Positions 8,583 to 16,845 of a stretch of 64,000 bases of DNA are shown piece by piece. The notes below the pieces were generated by a model that ran no database searches, was not told where the DNA came from, and saw only the letters and a list, made by a program, of their open reading frames with translations. A program made the translations under genes and the position numbers. How positions within the stretch are numbered: position 1 is the first letter of the stretch; the number at the start of each line of letters is the position of its first letter. Source of the stretch: JBAXTZ01 sp041666525 (GTDB lineage Bacteria; Bacillota; Negativicutes; JBAXTZ01); NCBI GenBank assembly GCA_041666525.1, contig JBAYGT010000010.1, positions 1-64,000 of the forward strand, written 5' to 3'.

Positions 8583-9281
8583 TTAAGCAGTTTCCAGCGC
8601 CGCTTTTAGCAACAACTGATACAACGGCGCAGCCGCACTGAACGAATCAGCAAGATAACCGGTTAATTTACTGCTGAATACCAGATCATCCAGCGGACAT
8701 TCGCACATTAAGTATATTTCTTTACGCTGATACCATGGCTGCAATGCCGCCGAGCCGGTGTTTTTTAGTGGCCGCTTATACATTTCTCCGCAAACCTGAA
8801 GTGGTTGCTGCGGTTTTTCCAAAAACCGGATTATTTTCAAAAAAGCTTTTTCGTCCTGCAACAGCAACTTGCGGTAACTATCCATCGTCGGCTTGGACGC
8901 CATATAGCAGCCGATGCCAAACCGGTATAACAGCGGTGTAAATTCGAAAAAGAACCCCGGCAAATCTTTTACATTCTTGTCTTTGCGTGAAAAAGCTAAC
9001 CACATCGCCGTTTTATACGGTTCTTTGCTTTTGGAAAATCTGGTATCGCGGTGCATCCGCGACAAGGTCTTGCCAATCGCCGGCCTAACTTCAATCTGGT
9101 CATCAATTGTCAGCATCGTCCCGGCCAAATCACCAACCAACGTTCTAAAAGGTTGCAGCAGCAACGTTTCATAACGGGCGCGGTTGGCTTCAAACCAGGC
9201 TTTGTTATTGTTGTTTGCCAGTGCAAATAAATATTCAGCAGCAGCAAAAGAAAACCCGGAAAATTTGACATCGATACTCAT
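8583..9281 (-). CDS. DUF2461 (TIGR02453) family protein
   Basis: The 232-residue protein shows the DUF2461 signatures: FLFALANNNNKAWFEANR-like N-terminus (here LFALANNNNKAWFEANRARYE), the RIHRDTRFSKDKSPYKT-like core (MHRDTRFSKSKEPYKT at about residues 76-91), and the PGFFFEFTP segment. Biochemical function of the family is unknown. It sits between a secreted protein gene (14 bases upstream) and cstA (15 bases downstream), suggesting one transcript. Confidence 0.85.
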   Translation of the reverse strand: MSIDVKFSGFSFAAAEYLFALANNNNKAWFEANRARYETLLLQPFRTLVGDLAGTMLTIDDQIEVRPAIGKTLSRMHRDTRFSKSKEPYKTAMWLAFSRKDKNVKDLPGFFFEFTPLLYRFGIGCYMASKPTMDSYRKLLLQDEKAFLKIIRFLEKPQQPLQVCGEMYKRPLKNTGSAALQPWYQRKEIYLMCECPLDDLVFSSKLTGYLADSFSAAAPLYQLLLKAALETA

Positions 9282-9295
9282 TGAATCACTCCTGC

Positions 9296-10264
9296 TTATT
9301 TATTTGCACCACTAAAGAGCGCCGGCGTAACTATTTCTTCACCTTTATCCCTAAACAAGGTTTCTTTGTCAACCTTTTCACCCTTATCAAAAAACAGTTT
9401 TTTTCTTGGGACTTGTGGCGCTCGATCGTGAAACAAGTTCTGGAAATCGTTCTGAACGTAAATAAACTCGACCAGCAATTGTTCCGGATAATATACGTTT
9501 CCGATCAGCTGGAGCGGATACGCTTCCTTAAAATCGTCTTTGACCGTATCAAACTCCTTTTGACTGTTATATATTACGTAGACGACCGGAAAATAACAAA
9601 TCGGTGAATTATCATATTTTTGTCCGAGCGCACCGTTATAATTCCAAACCGTTGCATCACTTGCCTTAATCAAGCCCCAATCACTCTTACCGTAACCGTT
9701 ATCAAAAACTGCGATACTAATCTGACCGTTGTTCGGGCCGGGCGCGGTACCGTTGCTCATACTGCCACTGCCGCTGTTGCTGGAATAGGCATTACTCTTT
9801 GGTACAAAACGTCCGTTGCTGGATGTACCGGACTGACATTTCAAGCGTGAAATCGAGCCGACCAAAATCGTCCGATTACTGTTTGTTTCAATAACCACTC
9901 TGTTGCCAAATTCTTCATTTTCGTTTTCATTTTCGTTTTCCAATACATTTTTTTCAACGCTAATAACTTCCGGCTCAACATATTCACTGGCAAAAGATTC
10001 GCTGTCAGCATCGATTTCAACCGTGCCAAAGCGCGGCATCAAACCAATATCCGAGGCCAGCGCATATTCGCAGTCTACGCGCACGGTAACATCATTTTCG
10101 GTCAGATTAATGACTACGAAATCAATCCCCCGCGCTCCGTTGCTGTCAGCGCCAAAAGATTGAAACGCCGCCAATGGTTTTGCAACACTTAACACCAGCG
10201 CCACACCAATCAAGCAGGCCACTAGTTTGTGTTTGACCATCGTTAGAAAAAAACCGTTTTGCAT
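9296..10264 (-). CDS. Secreted protein of unknown function
   Basis: This 322-residue protein has a Sec signal peptide (core VACLIGVALVLSVA, cleavage likely after AFQS or PLAA near residue 33). GGAG precedes the first ATG; an internal ATG eight codons later would also leave an intact signal. After the signal come a beta-rich region, a short acidic repeat (ENENENENEE at about residues 110-119), a Ser/Gly/Asn-rich linker (about 150-180) and a folded-looking C-terminal part with several Tyr-rich strands. I recognise no family. The Asn/Gly-rich linker suggests a surface or periplasmic protein. Confidence 0.6.
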   Translation of the reverse strand: MQNGFFLTMVKHKLVACLIGVALVLSVAKPLAAFQSFGADSNGARGIDFVVINLTENDVTVRVDCEYALASDIGLMPRFGTVEIDADSESFASEYVEPEVISVEKNVLENENENENEEFGNRVVIETNSNRTILVGSISRLKCQSGTSSNGRFVPKSNAYSSNSGSGSMSNGTAPGPNNGQISIAVFDNGYGKSDWGLIKASDATVWNYNGALGQKYDNSPICYFPVVYVIYNSQKEFDTVKDDFKEAYPLQLIGNVYYPEQLLVEFIYVQNDFQNLFHDRAPQVPRKKLFFDKGEKVDKETLFRDKGEEIVTPALFSGANK

Positions 10265-10426
10265 TATGTCATCTCCGCTGATTGTTTGAGAAGTGCAACT
10301 GAATTATATTGTAAATTGGCGGTTATTGTATATAATTAAAGCAGTTATTAAAATCGCATGTAATTATTATAATCTATTGTAATCAAAATGCCGAGTTATT
10401 TCCCCTAAATTTTCAGGAAGGTTATT

Positions 10427-11458
10427 ATGAAGAAAATCCTTTTTCTGACAATTGTGCTGTTGCTGATTAGTATGACCGTTTTTGCTGCATCCAGCCGTGA
10501 TTTAACCTGTGTCAAAATTATTGAAGTGCCGCAGGATAAGTTGCTGCAATGCGAGCAGCTTATTTCCGGGTTTGCCAAAAAAGCGCACTTCAGTTATTCC
10601 ATTTGCTATAACGACCGGCCAATGTTTGTGCTGGTCGGCAACAAAACAACGTTAGCACAATTATCAGCGTTGTTGAGTGATCTCAGCGTCAAGCCGGTTC
10701 ACAAAGACCTGATTTTTATTACCGCCAGTCTTCAGGATGCCGTAATCGGCGATGGCAGTGCCCTTGGCGTGCACATCAACGATATTCCGATTGGCGCTTG
10801 GTGGCAAAGCGGCAACACGGCAAAAACAACCTGGGCATTCCAAATCGGCGACTTCTACCGGGCGTTTGGCAACGTCAAGTTTCGTGCCAATGACGGTGAC
10901 AGCAAAATTGTCGTCGCCGGGCAGGTAGTAACTACCAACGGCCTGCCCGGTATCATGCGCAGCACCGAGCAAATTCCCTATTCCTCGCTAAATACCAACG
11001 GCTACTCCGAGGTAAAGTATAATCCTGCGGAAACTATAATCAAAATTACTCCGACTATTGTCGAATATAATGAAAACCAGCCCGAACTAAGCAAAATCCA
11101 GCTGGTCGTCGATATGCAAATCAGCGCGATAAACAGCCTGTCTTCACTGACCGCCAGCTCATCACCGGAAGTAACCAAACGCAAAGTCACGACATCGCGG
11201 ATTGTCAACGCCGACAGCGGCGATAACATCGTCGCAGCCATGATGCGCGATGAGGACATCAAGATTGAACAAGGCGTACCGATCTTGAACCAAATCCCGC
11301 TATTAAAATATCTGTTCTCCCAGGAAACAACCGCAAGAACTCATGTTCTTTCGCTACTGAAGGTGTCAGTGCAATTTGTCGAGCAGGCCGATGCCGGCGA
11401 CGAGCTGCTAATCAATGTAAACCCCGCAGCGACCGATTACCAGGAGAAAACGCCATGA
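10427..11458 (+). CDS. Mini-secretin-like exported protein, first of tandem pair
   Basis: The 343-residue protein starts with a clear signal peptide (cleavage near VFAAS, residue 20). An N-terminal about 70-residue alpha/beta unit resembles a secretin N-domain. The rest carries secretin-domain landmarks: TTNGLPG at about 170, IIKITPTIVEYN at about 202, and VPILNQIPLLKYLFSQ at about 282, which matches the VPxLGDIPxLGxLF signature of GspD/PilQ-type secretins. It is about half the length of a true secretin and lacks multiple N-domains. GGAAGG precedes the start. Four bases overlap the start of the next gene, a paralogue. Confidence 0.65.
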   Translation: MKKILFLTIVLLLISMTVFAASSRDLTCVKIIEVPQDKLLQCEQLISGFAKKAHFSYSICYNDRPMFVLVGNKTTLAQLSALLSDLSVKPVHKDLIFITASLQDAVIGDGSALGVHINDIPIGAWWQSGNTAKTTWAFQIGDFYRAFGNVKFRANDGDSKIVVAGQVVTTNGLPGIMRSTEQIPYSSLNTNGYSEVKYNPAETIIKITPTIVEYNENQPELSKIQLVVDMQISAINSLSSLTASSSPEVTKRKVTTSRIVNADSGDNIVAAMMRDEDIKIEQGVPILNQIPLLKYLFSQETTARTHVLSLLKVSVQFVEQADAGDELLINVNPAATDYQEKTP

Positions 11459-12558
11459 GACTTAAAGCATTTTTAATTATTTTAACCGTCCTGCTGTTAC
11501 TGAGCTTTTCCCTGCCGGTTTTTGCTGCACCGTTATACGAAATAATTTCCGTTCCCCAAAACAAATTACTGGCAACTAACAAACTGCTCGATGATCTGGC
11601 GGCAGAGCTGGACGTGGAATACCGCGTATACAACGGCCTGACTCCGGAAATCGTCTTGTACGGCGAACCGGACAACATCAAACTGGCCAAAGAAATGTTA
11701 GCGGTATTTGAAACTCCGTCGCTATTCAACGATTTAATCAAAATTGACTGCAGTCTGCAAACAATCAGCGAGCGTAATATTCGCTCACTGGGCGTGTTGC
11801 CAACCACCGGTGTTCAGGCGTATGGTGATCTCAGCTGGAGCAGCTCCGCAGCGATGGGCTGGCTTTTCGGTCTGGCAACACTTGACAATCTTGCCACCAT
11901 AAAACTCCAGCAAGCCTTATCTAACGGCACCATCCTGATTAGCAGTTCACTCACCACGCCTAACGGTATCAGCAGCACACTGGACGTTACCGAATCGATT
12001 CCGCTGGAATCCGGCGCAGGTAGTATGACAAGTACAACTTACAAAGATGTTCCCACTAACGTCAAGGTTACACCGACGGTCATCTTCTATAACAGGGAGC
12101 ATCCGGAACAAAGCCTGATCCGGTTGGCAATCCATATGCAGGTAAGCTATATTAACAAAGCGTCAACGGTTGTGGACAGCAGCGGCAGGATTTATCCGTT
12201 TATCGGCTCCCGGGAAACCGATTCGGTACGGATTGTGCGCGCCGACGGCAGCCCGTTCATTGCCGCCGCCTTCGCCCGCGACCACCTGATTCACGCCAGT
12301 GTCGGTATTCCCGGACTTAAGGATATTCCGGGGCTGGGTTACTTGTTCGGTGAACAATATAACCAATACGAGCAAGAATATTGTGTATTGCGCACCAATA
12401 TAAGTTTCGTACCGCAAAATCAAACTAAACCGGCCGTTACCAGTCAATCATCAACAACAACTGCTGAAAAACCGATTCCGGAAAATCCGAACGTCAAAGC
12501 CTTTGTCGACCGGGTTATGAACGGCCCCGATATTGCCACCGCAGCATCAATAAACTAA
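11455..12558 (+). CDS. Mini-secretin-like exported protein, second of tandem pair
   Basis: Paralogue of the preceding gene (367 residues, ATGA overlap). It has a signal peptide ending near VFAAP, a short N-domain, TPNGISS at about residue 165, NVKVTPTVIFYN at about 200, and GIPGLKDIPGLGYLFGE near residue 285, again the secretin C-terminal signature. A Thr/Ser/Pro-rich tail follows. No ATPase, platform or pilotin gene is adjacent, so participation in a complete type II or type IV system cannot be shown here; a single prepilin gene lies 6 kb away. Confidence 0.65.
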   Translation: MRLKAFLIILTVLLLLSFSLPVFAAPLYEIISVPQNKLLATNKLLDDLAAELDVEYRVYNGLTPEIVLYGEPDNIKLAKEMLAVFETPSLFNDLIKIDCSLQTISERNIRSLGVLPTTGVQAYGDLSWSSSAAMGWLFGLATLDNLATIKLQQALSNGTILISSSLTTPNGISSTLDVTESIPLESGAGSMTSTTYKDVPTNVKVTPTVIFYNREHPEQSLIRLAIHMQVSYINKASTVVDSSGRIYPFIGSRETDSVRIVRADGSPFIAAAFARDHLIHASVGIPGLKDIPGLGYLFGEQYNQYEQEYCVLRTNISFVPQNQTKPAVTSQSSTTTAEKPIPENPNVKAFVDRVMNGPDIATAASIN

Positions 12559-12576
12559 TTTATTAAAACAAACGAA

Positions 12577-12602
12577 GAAACCGGCTTGCGCCGGTTTCTT
12601 TC
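12577..12602 (+). terminator. Terminator of the mini-secretin pair
   Basis: Perfect stem GAAACCGGC / GCCGGTTTC with TTGC loop, followed by TTTC, 18 bases after the stop codon. Confidence 0.75.
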
Positions 12603-12616
12603 AGTTTAACGTCAAC

Positions 12617-13351
12617 TTATAACAAATGGAACGCTACAATCAACACCGGCACCATTATCGCTGTTACAATTCCGGTCAACCCCATCGCCAACCCGGAAAA
12701 TGCGCCGCACTCTTCGTTTTCCTGCATGGCAATTGCCGTGCCCAGTCCGTGAGCAGTTATGCCGTAAACCAGGCCACGCAGCATGGCATTGTTAATTCCG
12801 GCGATTCGCAAGGCAAGCGGCGCGGTAATACTACCGACAACGCCGACAACAAACACAATAACCACAACCAATGGTATGCTGGCACCAATTTTTTCAGCGA
12901 CGGCCATCGCAATCGGCGTAGTAATGGATTTTACCAGCGCCGCGGCCATTATTGCCTTATCGCCGGAAAACAGCCACGCCAGCAAATACGCGCTCAGACT
13001 GGCAATTAGCGAACCAATAATCAAGATAACCGCGACCGGCAACAGGTGCTTGCGCAGCCGCTCCCACTGTTTAAATATCGGAAAGGCTAATGCTACAGTC
13101 GATATCGTCAGCATGAAAGTTATTGGCCGGGTAGCCTGCTTATAGTTTTCATAATTCTCATTGACCGCCAATAATGTTAAGGCTATTACCAATAGTGACA
13201 GCACCGCCGGATTGAGATAAACTTTTTTATTAAAGTGCAACCAGATTTTTTCGGCGACAACAAATACCGCGCAAGTAAAAAACAACCAAAAGAACTGGCT
13301 GGTACCCAGATAGTTAATTAATTCGTGAACCAGTACCCGCAACTCTATCAT
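12617..13351 (-). CDS. lrgB: LrgB/CidB-family membrane protein
   Basis: The 244-residue protein is a multi-pass LrgB: it contains the conserved core KSITTPIAMAVAEKIGA and the HGLGTAIAMQENEECGAFSGLAMGL stretch (read as two overlapping blocks). LrgB works with LrgA as a murein-hydrolase modulator; related plant and Bacillus proteins transport glycolate or pyruvate. Its ATG overlaps the end of lrgA by 4 bases. Confidence 0.93.
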   Translation of the reverse strand: MIELRVLVHELINYLGTSQFFWLFFTCAVFVVAEKIWLHFNKKVYLNPAVLSLLVIALTLLAVNENYENYKQATRPITFMLTISTVALAFPIFKQWERLRKHLLPVAVILIIGSLIASLSAYLLAWLFSGDKAIMAAALVKSITTPIAMAVAEKIGASIPLVVVIVFVVGVVGSITAPLALRIAGINNAMLRGLVYGITAHGLGTAIAMQENEECGAFSGLAMGLTGIVTAIMVPVLIVAFHLL

Positions 13352-13695
13352 GCTTTACAACTCCTGCGAAAAGCAAATTTAATGAGATAGCAGATTCCTA
13401 ACTGGGCGAGAAAGGTCGCAGCAACGGTTATCAGTAATAATGCCAGCCAATGACTGGAAATTACATCGAGTTGGGTAACGATACCGGCACCCGCCGGTAC
13501 GAAAAAGAAACTTAAGTACGCCAAAAACCGCTCAGAATTACGGCCATATTCACCGGCCGGTTTACCTCTGACGATCAACGCAATCAGTAATATCAACAGC
13601 CCCCAGACAGCGCCGGGGACAATGGTTTTTCCCAAAACAGCTATCGCTTCACCAATGGTCATAAAGGCAAAAATCGCAGCCGAAAATTTTATCAT
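13348..13695 (-). CDS. lrgA: LrgA/CidA-family holin-like protein
   Basis: The 115-residue protein has four predicted membrane helices and the family motifs PGAVWGLLIL and LSFFFVPAGAGIV. I chose the ATG at 13695 because GAGG lies 6 bases before it; the longer frame to 13728 lacks a ribosome site. It is followed directly by lrgB. Such pairs set murein-hydrolase activity or move small organic acids during overflow metabolism. Confidence 0.9.
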   Translation of the reverse strand: MIKFSAAIFAFMTIGEAIAVLGKTIVPGAVWGLLILLIALIVRGKPAGEYGRNSERFLAYLSFFFVPAGAGIVTQLDVISSHWLALLLITVAATFLAQLGICYLIKFAFRRSCKA

Positions 13696-13878
13696 AACAA
13701 CCTCGCCGGCTAACATTCGCAGAAACACCTATTAATATAGCTTAATTCCCCCGATATTCCAACAAAAAAACTGCAACGTAATCAGAATTGATTTGCTTTA
13801 CTATTTATTTGGAAATTATGGTACTGCTGGTTGCGTGAGTATAAAATTATTTTTTATTTAGAGCACAACCGTTCTTTT

Positions 13879-13912
13879 TGGTCAGAACCTGGTCAGAATG
13901 ATAGTATATAAT
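13879..13912 (+). promoter_or_regulatory. Pho-box-like activator site and -10 of a small RNA
   Basis: TGGTCAG (13879-13885), 4 bases, TGGTCAG (13890-13896), 10 bases, TATAAT (13907-13912). The 7-4-7-10 spacing is the geometry of promoters activated by PhoB-type regulators. No consensus -35 is present at the expected place. The regulator is unknown. Confidence 0.6.
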
Positions 13913-13918
13913 TTGGTC

Positions 13919-14069
13919 ATAAGGTTCAGACAGCAAACACACTAAGTACACTCGGTCTGAATTATGACATTACAAAATAGTTTTTCATATAGCTTTCTCC
14001 TCAAATAACCTCTCAATATAGATCTCTCTCCTCAAAAAAAGTACTCCGCAGCAATGCGGAGTTTTTTTA
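13919..14069 (+). ncRNA. Candidate trans-acting small RNA with CUCCUC motifs
   Basis: From the expected start about 7 bases after the -10, a transcript of about 150 bases would run to the terminator at 14043-14069. It has a 5' stem (TTCAGAC pairing with GTCTGAA), then an unstructured pyrimidine-rich stretch with three anti-Shine-Dalgarno motifs: TCTCCTC (13996-14002), CCTCTC (14009-14014) and a CT repeat ending CTCCTC (14023-14033), then the terminator hairpin. No good ORF is present. This is the layout of RsaE/RoxS/FsrA-type RNAs of Bacillota that pair with ribosome-binding sites. The call rests on architecture only. Confidence 0.55.
14043..14069 (+). terminator. Terminator of the candidate small RNA
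   Basis: Stem ACTCCGC / GCGGAGT with a 6-base loop followed by seven T. The A-run on the other side makes it potentially bidirectional. Confidence 0.85.
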
Positions 14070-14083
14070 TTGGCAAAAAAACG

Positions 14084-14101
14084 GCAGCACTTACGTGCTG
14101 C
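14084..14101 (-). terminator. Terminator of the C39-like peptidase gene
   Basis: Perfect stem GCAGCAC / GTGCTGC, followed on the minus strand by CCG and seven T, 9 bases after the stop codon. Confidence 0.85.
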
Positions 14102-14110
14102 TGTAAACAA

Positions 14111-14746
14111 TTATTCCATATAGGTAATTACATTCAGATTATAGGTCGGCGGTTTGTTGGAAGTAATAATTATGCCATAATGGATGAATGGTTTTGTCAG
14201 ATCATCTTCATAATCATGCCAGCGGGCTTCGAACTCGGCACGCGGTACAAATGCATAATTTCCCAACGTCGACGGATCCATCATATAGATATTGGTTTTA
14301 TCGTAACCAATTATCACCACCCAATGACCATCTTCCCAGTCTTTCTGATAGGTTTCAATAGTCATCGGATTGTCCGGCCAGGCTTGCAGGCAAACCATCA
14401 CCGGAACTTTTTTATCGATATATTGTTCCAATTTTTGCATCGTCATTTGTTGCTCGGATTTAGCGGTCAAACCTGGTTGCTCACAGGTATACTTGATTAT
14501 ATCGCTGGCATGAGCGTATTCTTCAGCGTGCAACGCGTGCTCCAGCTTATCTTCGCGAATCTCGATACCATAGTAATAAAGCAGCGACTGAAGCGATGCT
14601 ACACCGCAGGTATGATCGGTAGCCTGCCGGGTTTTTGGAATTTTGATAAGATTACTGACATCGCTCTCGGTAATTGGTTTGGCAAATACCCATGCCGAAG
14701 TTAACAGCAAAACAACCGCCGTCAAAAGAAAAATCCGTTTTTTCAT
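14111..14746 (-). CDS. Exported C39-like cysteine peptidase domain protein
   Basis: The 211-residue protein has a signal peptide (cleavage near WVFAK, residue 22) and a papain-like C39 domain. The catalytic Cys is in ATDHTCGVASLQSLLYYYG (about residue 47), the His in DGHWVVIIGYD (about 143), and the Asp/Asn in MMDPST (about 155). Classical C39 domains sit inside peptide exporters and cut double-glycine leaders in the cytoplasm; this one is free-standing and exported, so it more likely acts on cell-envelope substrates. GGGAG precedes the start. It has its own terminator. Confidence 0.8.
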   Translation of the reverse strand: MKKRIFLLTAVVLLLTSAWVFAKPITESDVSNLIKIPKTRQATDHTCGVASLQSLLYYYGIEIREDKLEHALHAEEYAHASDIIKYTCEQPGLTAKSEQQMTMQKLEQYIDKKVPVMVCLQAWPDNPMTIETYQKDWEDGHWVVIIGYDKTNIYMMDPSTLGNYAFVPRAEFEARWHDYEDDLTKPFIHYGIIITSNKPPTYNLNVITYME

Positions 14747-14825
14747 TTCTGTTTACTCCCTAATAAAAATTTATAATTAATTTACCTGTAAATAATAACA
14801 CAATTTTGCAATTTTTCCACAAAAA

Positions 14826-14847
14826 AGAGCAGTCTTACGACTGCTCT
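14826..14847 (-). terminator. Terminator of the rpmH-jag operon
   Basis: Perfect stem AGAGCAGTC / GACTGCTCT with a 4-base loop followed by six T on the minus strand; it overlaps the last bases before the jag stop region. Confidence 0.85.
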
Positions 14848-14851
14848 AAAA

Positions 14852-15838
14852 CTATTTTACCAAAGTGTTTGTGGCTACATTATTAGACGGATGTTCCGGC
14901 GCGCTCTTTACCGGCTGCGGCACTTGATTATTCGGCCGCGGTTTATAAGTATTTGGCCGTAACGGCGGACGGCTGGGTGCCGGAGTAGTGTTTTTTGGTG
15001 AAATAACGATTTTCCGGTTCGGTTCTTCACCTTCGCTATGCGTTGTCACAAACCGGTCGTTCTGCAACGCCGAGTGAATAACCTTGCGTTCATGCGGACT
15101 CATTGGTTCAAACGCCATCGCTTTTCGCGCCCGTTTAACTTTGTTGGCAAGATCCAGCGCCAGACGCGTCAGCGTCTCGGCGCGGCGCACACGGTAGCCT
15201 TCAACATCGAGAATAAACCGCCGCTTGGTGCTGGCATCACGATTGCCGATAAGATTGGTCAAATACTGGAGTGAATCCAAATTATAGCCATGTTTGCCAA
15301 TTAATACGCCCAAATCTTTACCGATAACATTCAAGCGCACATAGCCGTCGGCATCATTCACCATTTCGACAGCAAACTCTTTGACCTTCATTTTAGCCAA
15401 CAGCTCGGTCAAGAATTTTTTGCCCTCGGCAGCGGCGCTGATTCCATTATCTTCAACCACCGGTTTTGGTTCTTCAACGATTTTCACCTGAACTGCAACA
15501 ACTGCCGCCGGTTTAGCGGCAACAGGCTTAGACACCGGTTTTTGCGGCTGAACCGGACTGGTTTCCGGTTTGGCTACAGCCTTCGGTTGCGGCGCAGCAG
15601 TTTTTTTCGGTGCCGCCTTGCGTTGTTGAGACTCAGCAAAAACCGCTTCCATCTCTTCAAGCGCAGAAAGCGCCCGCGTTACACGAACTTTGGCGTCTCT
15701 TGCGCCTAATCCCAAAAATCCCCGGCTCGGAGCCGCCAGTACCTCGATATCGACGGAACTTCGGTCTGTATCCAATTCCGCTAACGCGGCATCAATCGCT
15801 TCATCTAATGTTCTGCCTGTTTTTTCAACAAAAGTCAT
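14852..15838 (-). CDS. jag: Jag/KhpB RNA-binding protein (SpoIIIJ-associated)
   Basis: Domains in order: Jag-N (TGRTLDEAIDAALAEL..., with the conserved GFLGLGARDAKVRV block), a long Ala/Pro/Lys-rich linker (about residues 75-140), a KH domain (GKDLGVLIGKHGYNLDSLQ, GxxG at about 188) and an R3H domain (MSPHERKVIHSAL, FVTTHSEGEEPNRKIVI). A Pro-rich tail of about 45 residues ends the protein. Jag/KhpB is a post-transcriptional RNA-binding partner of KhpA and is encoded beside yidC. I chose the ATG at 15838, with TGGAG 6 bases upstream, over the longer frame. Confidence 0.93.
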   Translation of the reverse strand: MTFVEKTGRTLDEAIDAALAELDTDRSSVDIEVLAAPSRGFLGLGARDAKVRVTRALSALEEMEAVFAESQQRKAAPKKTAAPQPKAVAKPETSPVQPQKPVSKPVAAKPAAVVAVQVKIVEEPKPVVEDNGISAAAEGKKFLTELLAKMKVKEFAVEMVNDADGYVRLNVIGKDLGVLIGKHGYNLDSLQYLTNLIGNRDASTKRRFILDVEGYRVRRAETLTRLALDLANKVKRARKAMAFEPMSPHERKVIHSALQNDRFVTTHSEGEEPNRKIVISPKNTTPAPSRPPLRPNTYKPRPNNQVPQPVKSAPEHPSNNVATNTLVK

Positions 15839-15893
15839 ATATACTCCATTTTGGAGGTTGGGAGCTGAAAAGCCAACTGCCAACTTCTAGCAT

Positions 15894-16601
15894 CTATTTT
15901 TTCTTTTTTTCTTCGATTACAACAACGGTTGCAGCATCTTTTTCATCAAGTTTCTTGTATAACCACCACTGCTGTACGATTTGCATCAAGTTGCTCGTAA
16001 CCCAATAAATTCCCAGTCCGGCCGGAAAACTATACGTCATGTAACCGATAAATACCGGCATAATATACAACATCATTTTTTGGGTTTGCGCAGCCTGATC
16101 ACTTTGGGTTGAAGCAGGTTGCTTTCCCTGCGTCTGTTTAGTTGACCAGAACGTCGTGGCCGCAGACAACACCGCCAAAATCATGGTTGGGATATTGCTG
16201 TGGGCCGCAAGATCGGGTATCCACAAAAAACTGGCATCTTTCAACTCGGCCAAGCCATAAATCGACCAATACAACGCGATAAGAATCGGCATTTGTATTA
16301 CAATCGGTAAACAACCGGCCAGCGGATTGACCTTTTCTTCTTTATACAGCTTCGCCATTTCTTGCTGCAAACGCGGTTTGTCGCCTTTGTGTTTTTTCTG
16401 GAGTTCAGCCATCTTCGGCTGAACCTTCTGCATGCCGCGCATGCCCTTAATTTGCTTAACTGTCAACGGATAAAGAAGCATCTTTATCGTAATAGTCAGC
16501 AAAATAATCGCCAAACCCCAATTGGCCATACCAATATATCCGGCCAAATCAAAGTAAAAGCGCAGAATAATCTTCATTATATTTTCAATTGGTTCTAACA
16601 T
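15894..16601 (-). CDS. yidC: YidC/Oxa1 membrane protein insertase
   Basis: The 235-residue protein is the short Gram-positive-type YidC core: GLAIILLTITIKMLLYPL (first core helix), the cytoplasmic helical hairpin rich in Lys/Gln, the hydrophilic-groove helix NPLAGCLPIVIQMPILIALY, and the late helices MPVFIGYMTYSFPAGLGIYW. It lacks the large periplasmic domain of proteobacterial YidC and a lipobox. The tail is Lys-rich (EEKKKK), as expected for ribosome contact. Confidence 0.95.
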   Translation of the reverse strand: MLEPIENIMKIILRFYFDLAGYIGMANWGLAIILLTITIKMLLYPLTVKQIKGMRGMQKVQPKMAELQKKHKGDKPRLQQEMAKLYKEEKVNPLAGCLPIVIQMPILIALYWSIYGLAELKDASFLWIPDLAAHSNIPTMILAVLSAATTFWSTKQTQGKQPASTQSDQAAQTQKMMLYIMPVFIGYMTYSFPAGLGIYWVTSNLMQIVQQWWLYKKLDEKDAATVVVIEEKKKK

Positions 16602-16632
16602 CTCTGTTTCCCTTCATCGTGACCAGATAACC

Positions 16633-16845
16633 TTAGGGCACCGGATCATAGCCGTTGATTTTGCAAAAAGGATTGCACTTGAGCAAACGCCGGATGCTAA
16701 GCCAACCGCCTTTGCGTACGCCATACTTCTCTACTGCCTCAATTGCATATTCCGAACAAGTCGGAACGAACCGGCAACTCGGCTGTTTCAGCGGTGAAAT
16801 AAACCGTTGATAACAGCGGATAGCGCCCAAAATCAATTTTGTCAT
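16633..16845 (-). CDS. yidD: YidD membrane-insertion efficiency factor
   Basis: The 70-residue protein matches YidD throughout: YQRFISPLKQPSCRFVPTCSEYAIEA with the three conserved Cys, and the end RLLKCNPFCKINGYDPVP (spaces of the family kept). It follows rnpA with no gap. YidD assists YidC-dependent insertion. Confidence 0.95.
   Translation of the reverse strand: MTKLILGAIRCYQRFISPLKQPSCRFVPTCSEYAIEAVEKYGVRKGGWLSIRRLLKCNPFCKINGYDPVP

Noticed and set aside
14111..14746. C39-like peptidase as the leader peptidase of the peptide cassette or of the 477-728 peptide
   Set aside because: It is exported by a signal peptide and far from both; leader cleavage by C39 domains takes place in the cytoplasm at the exporter.
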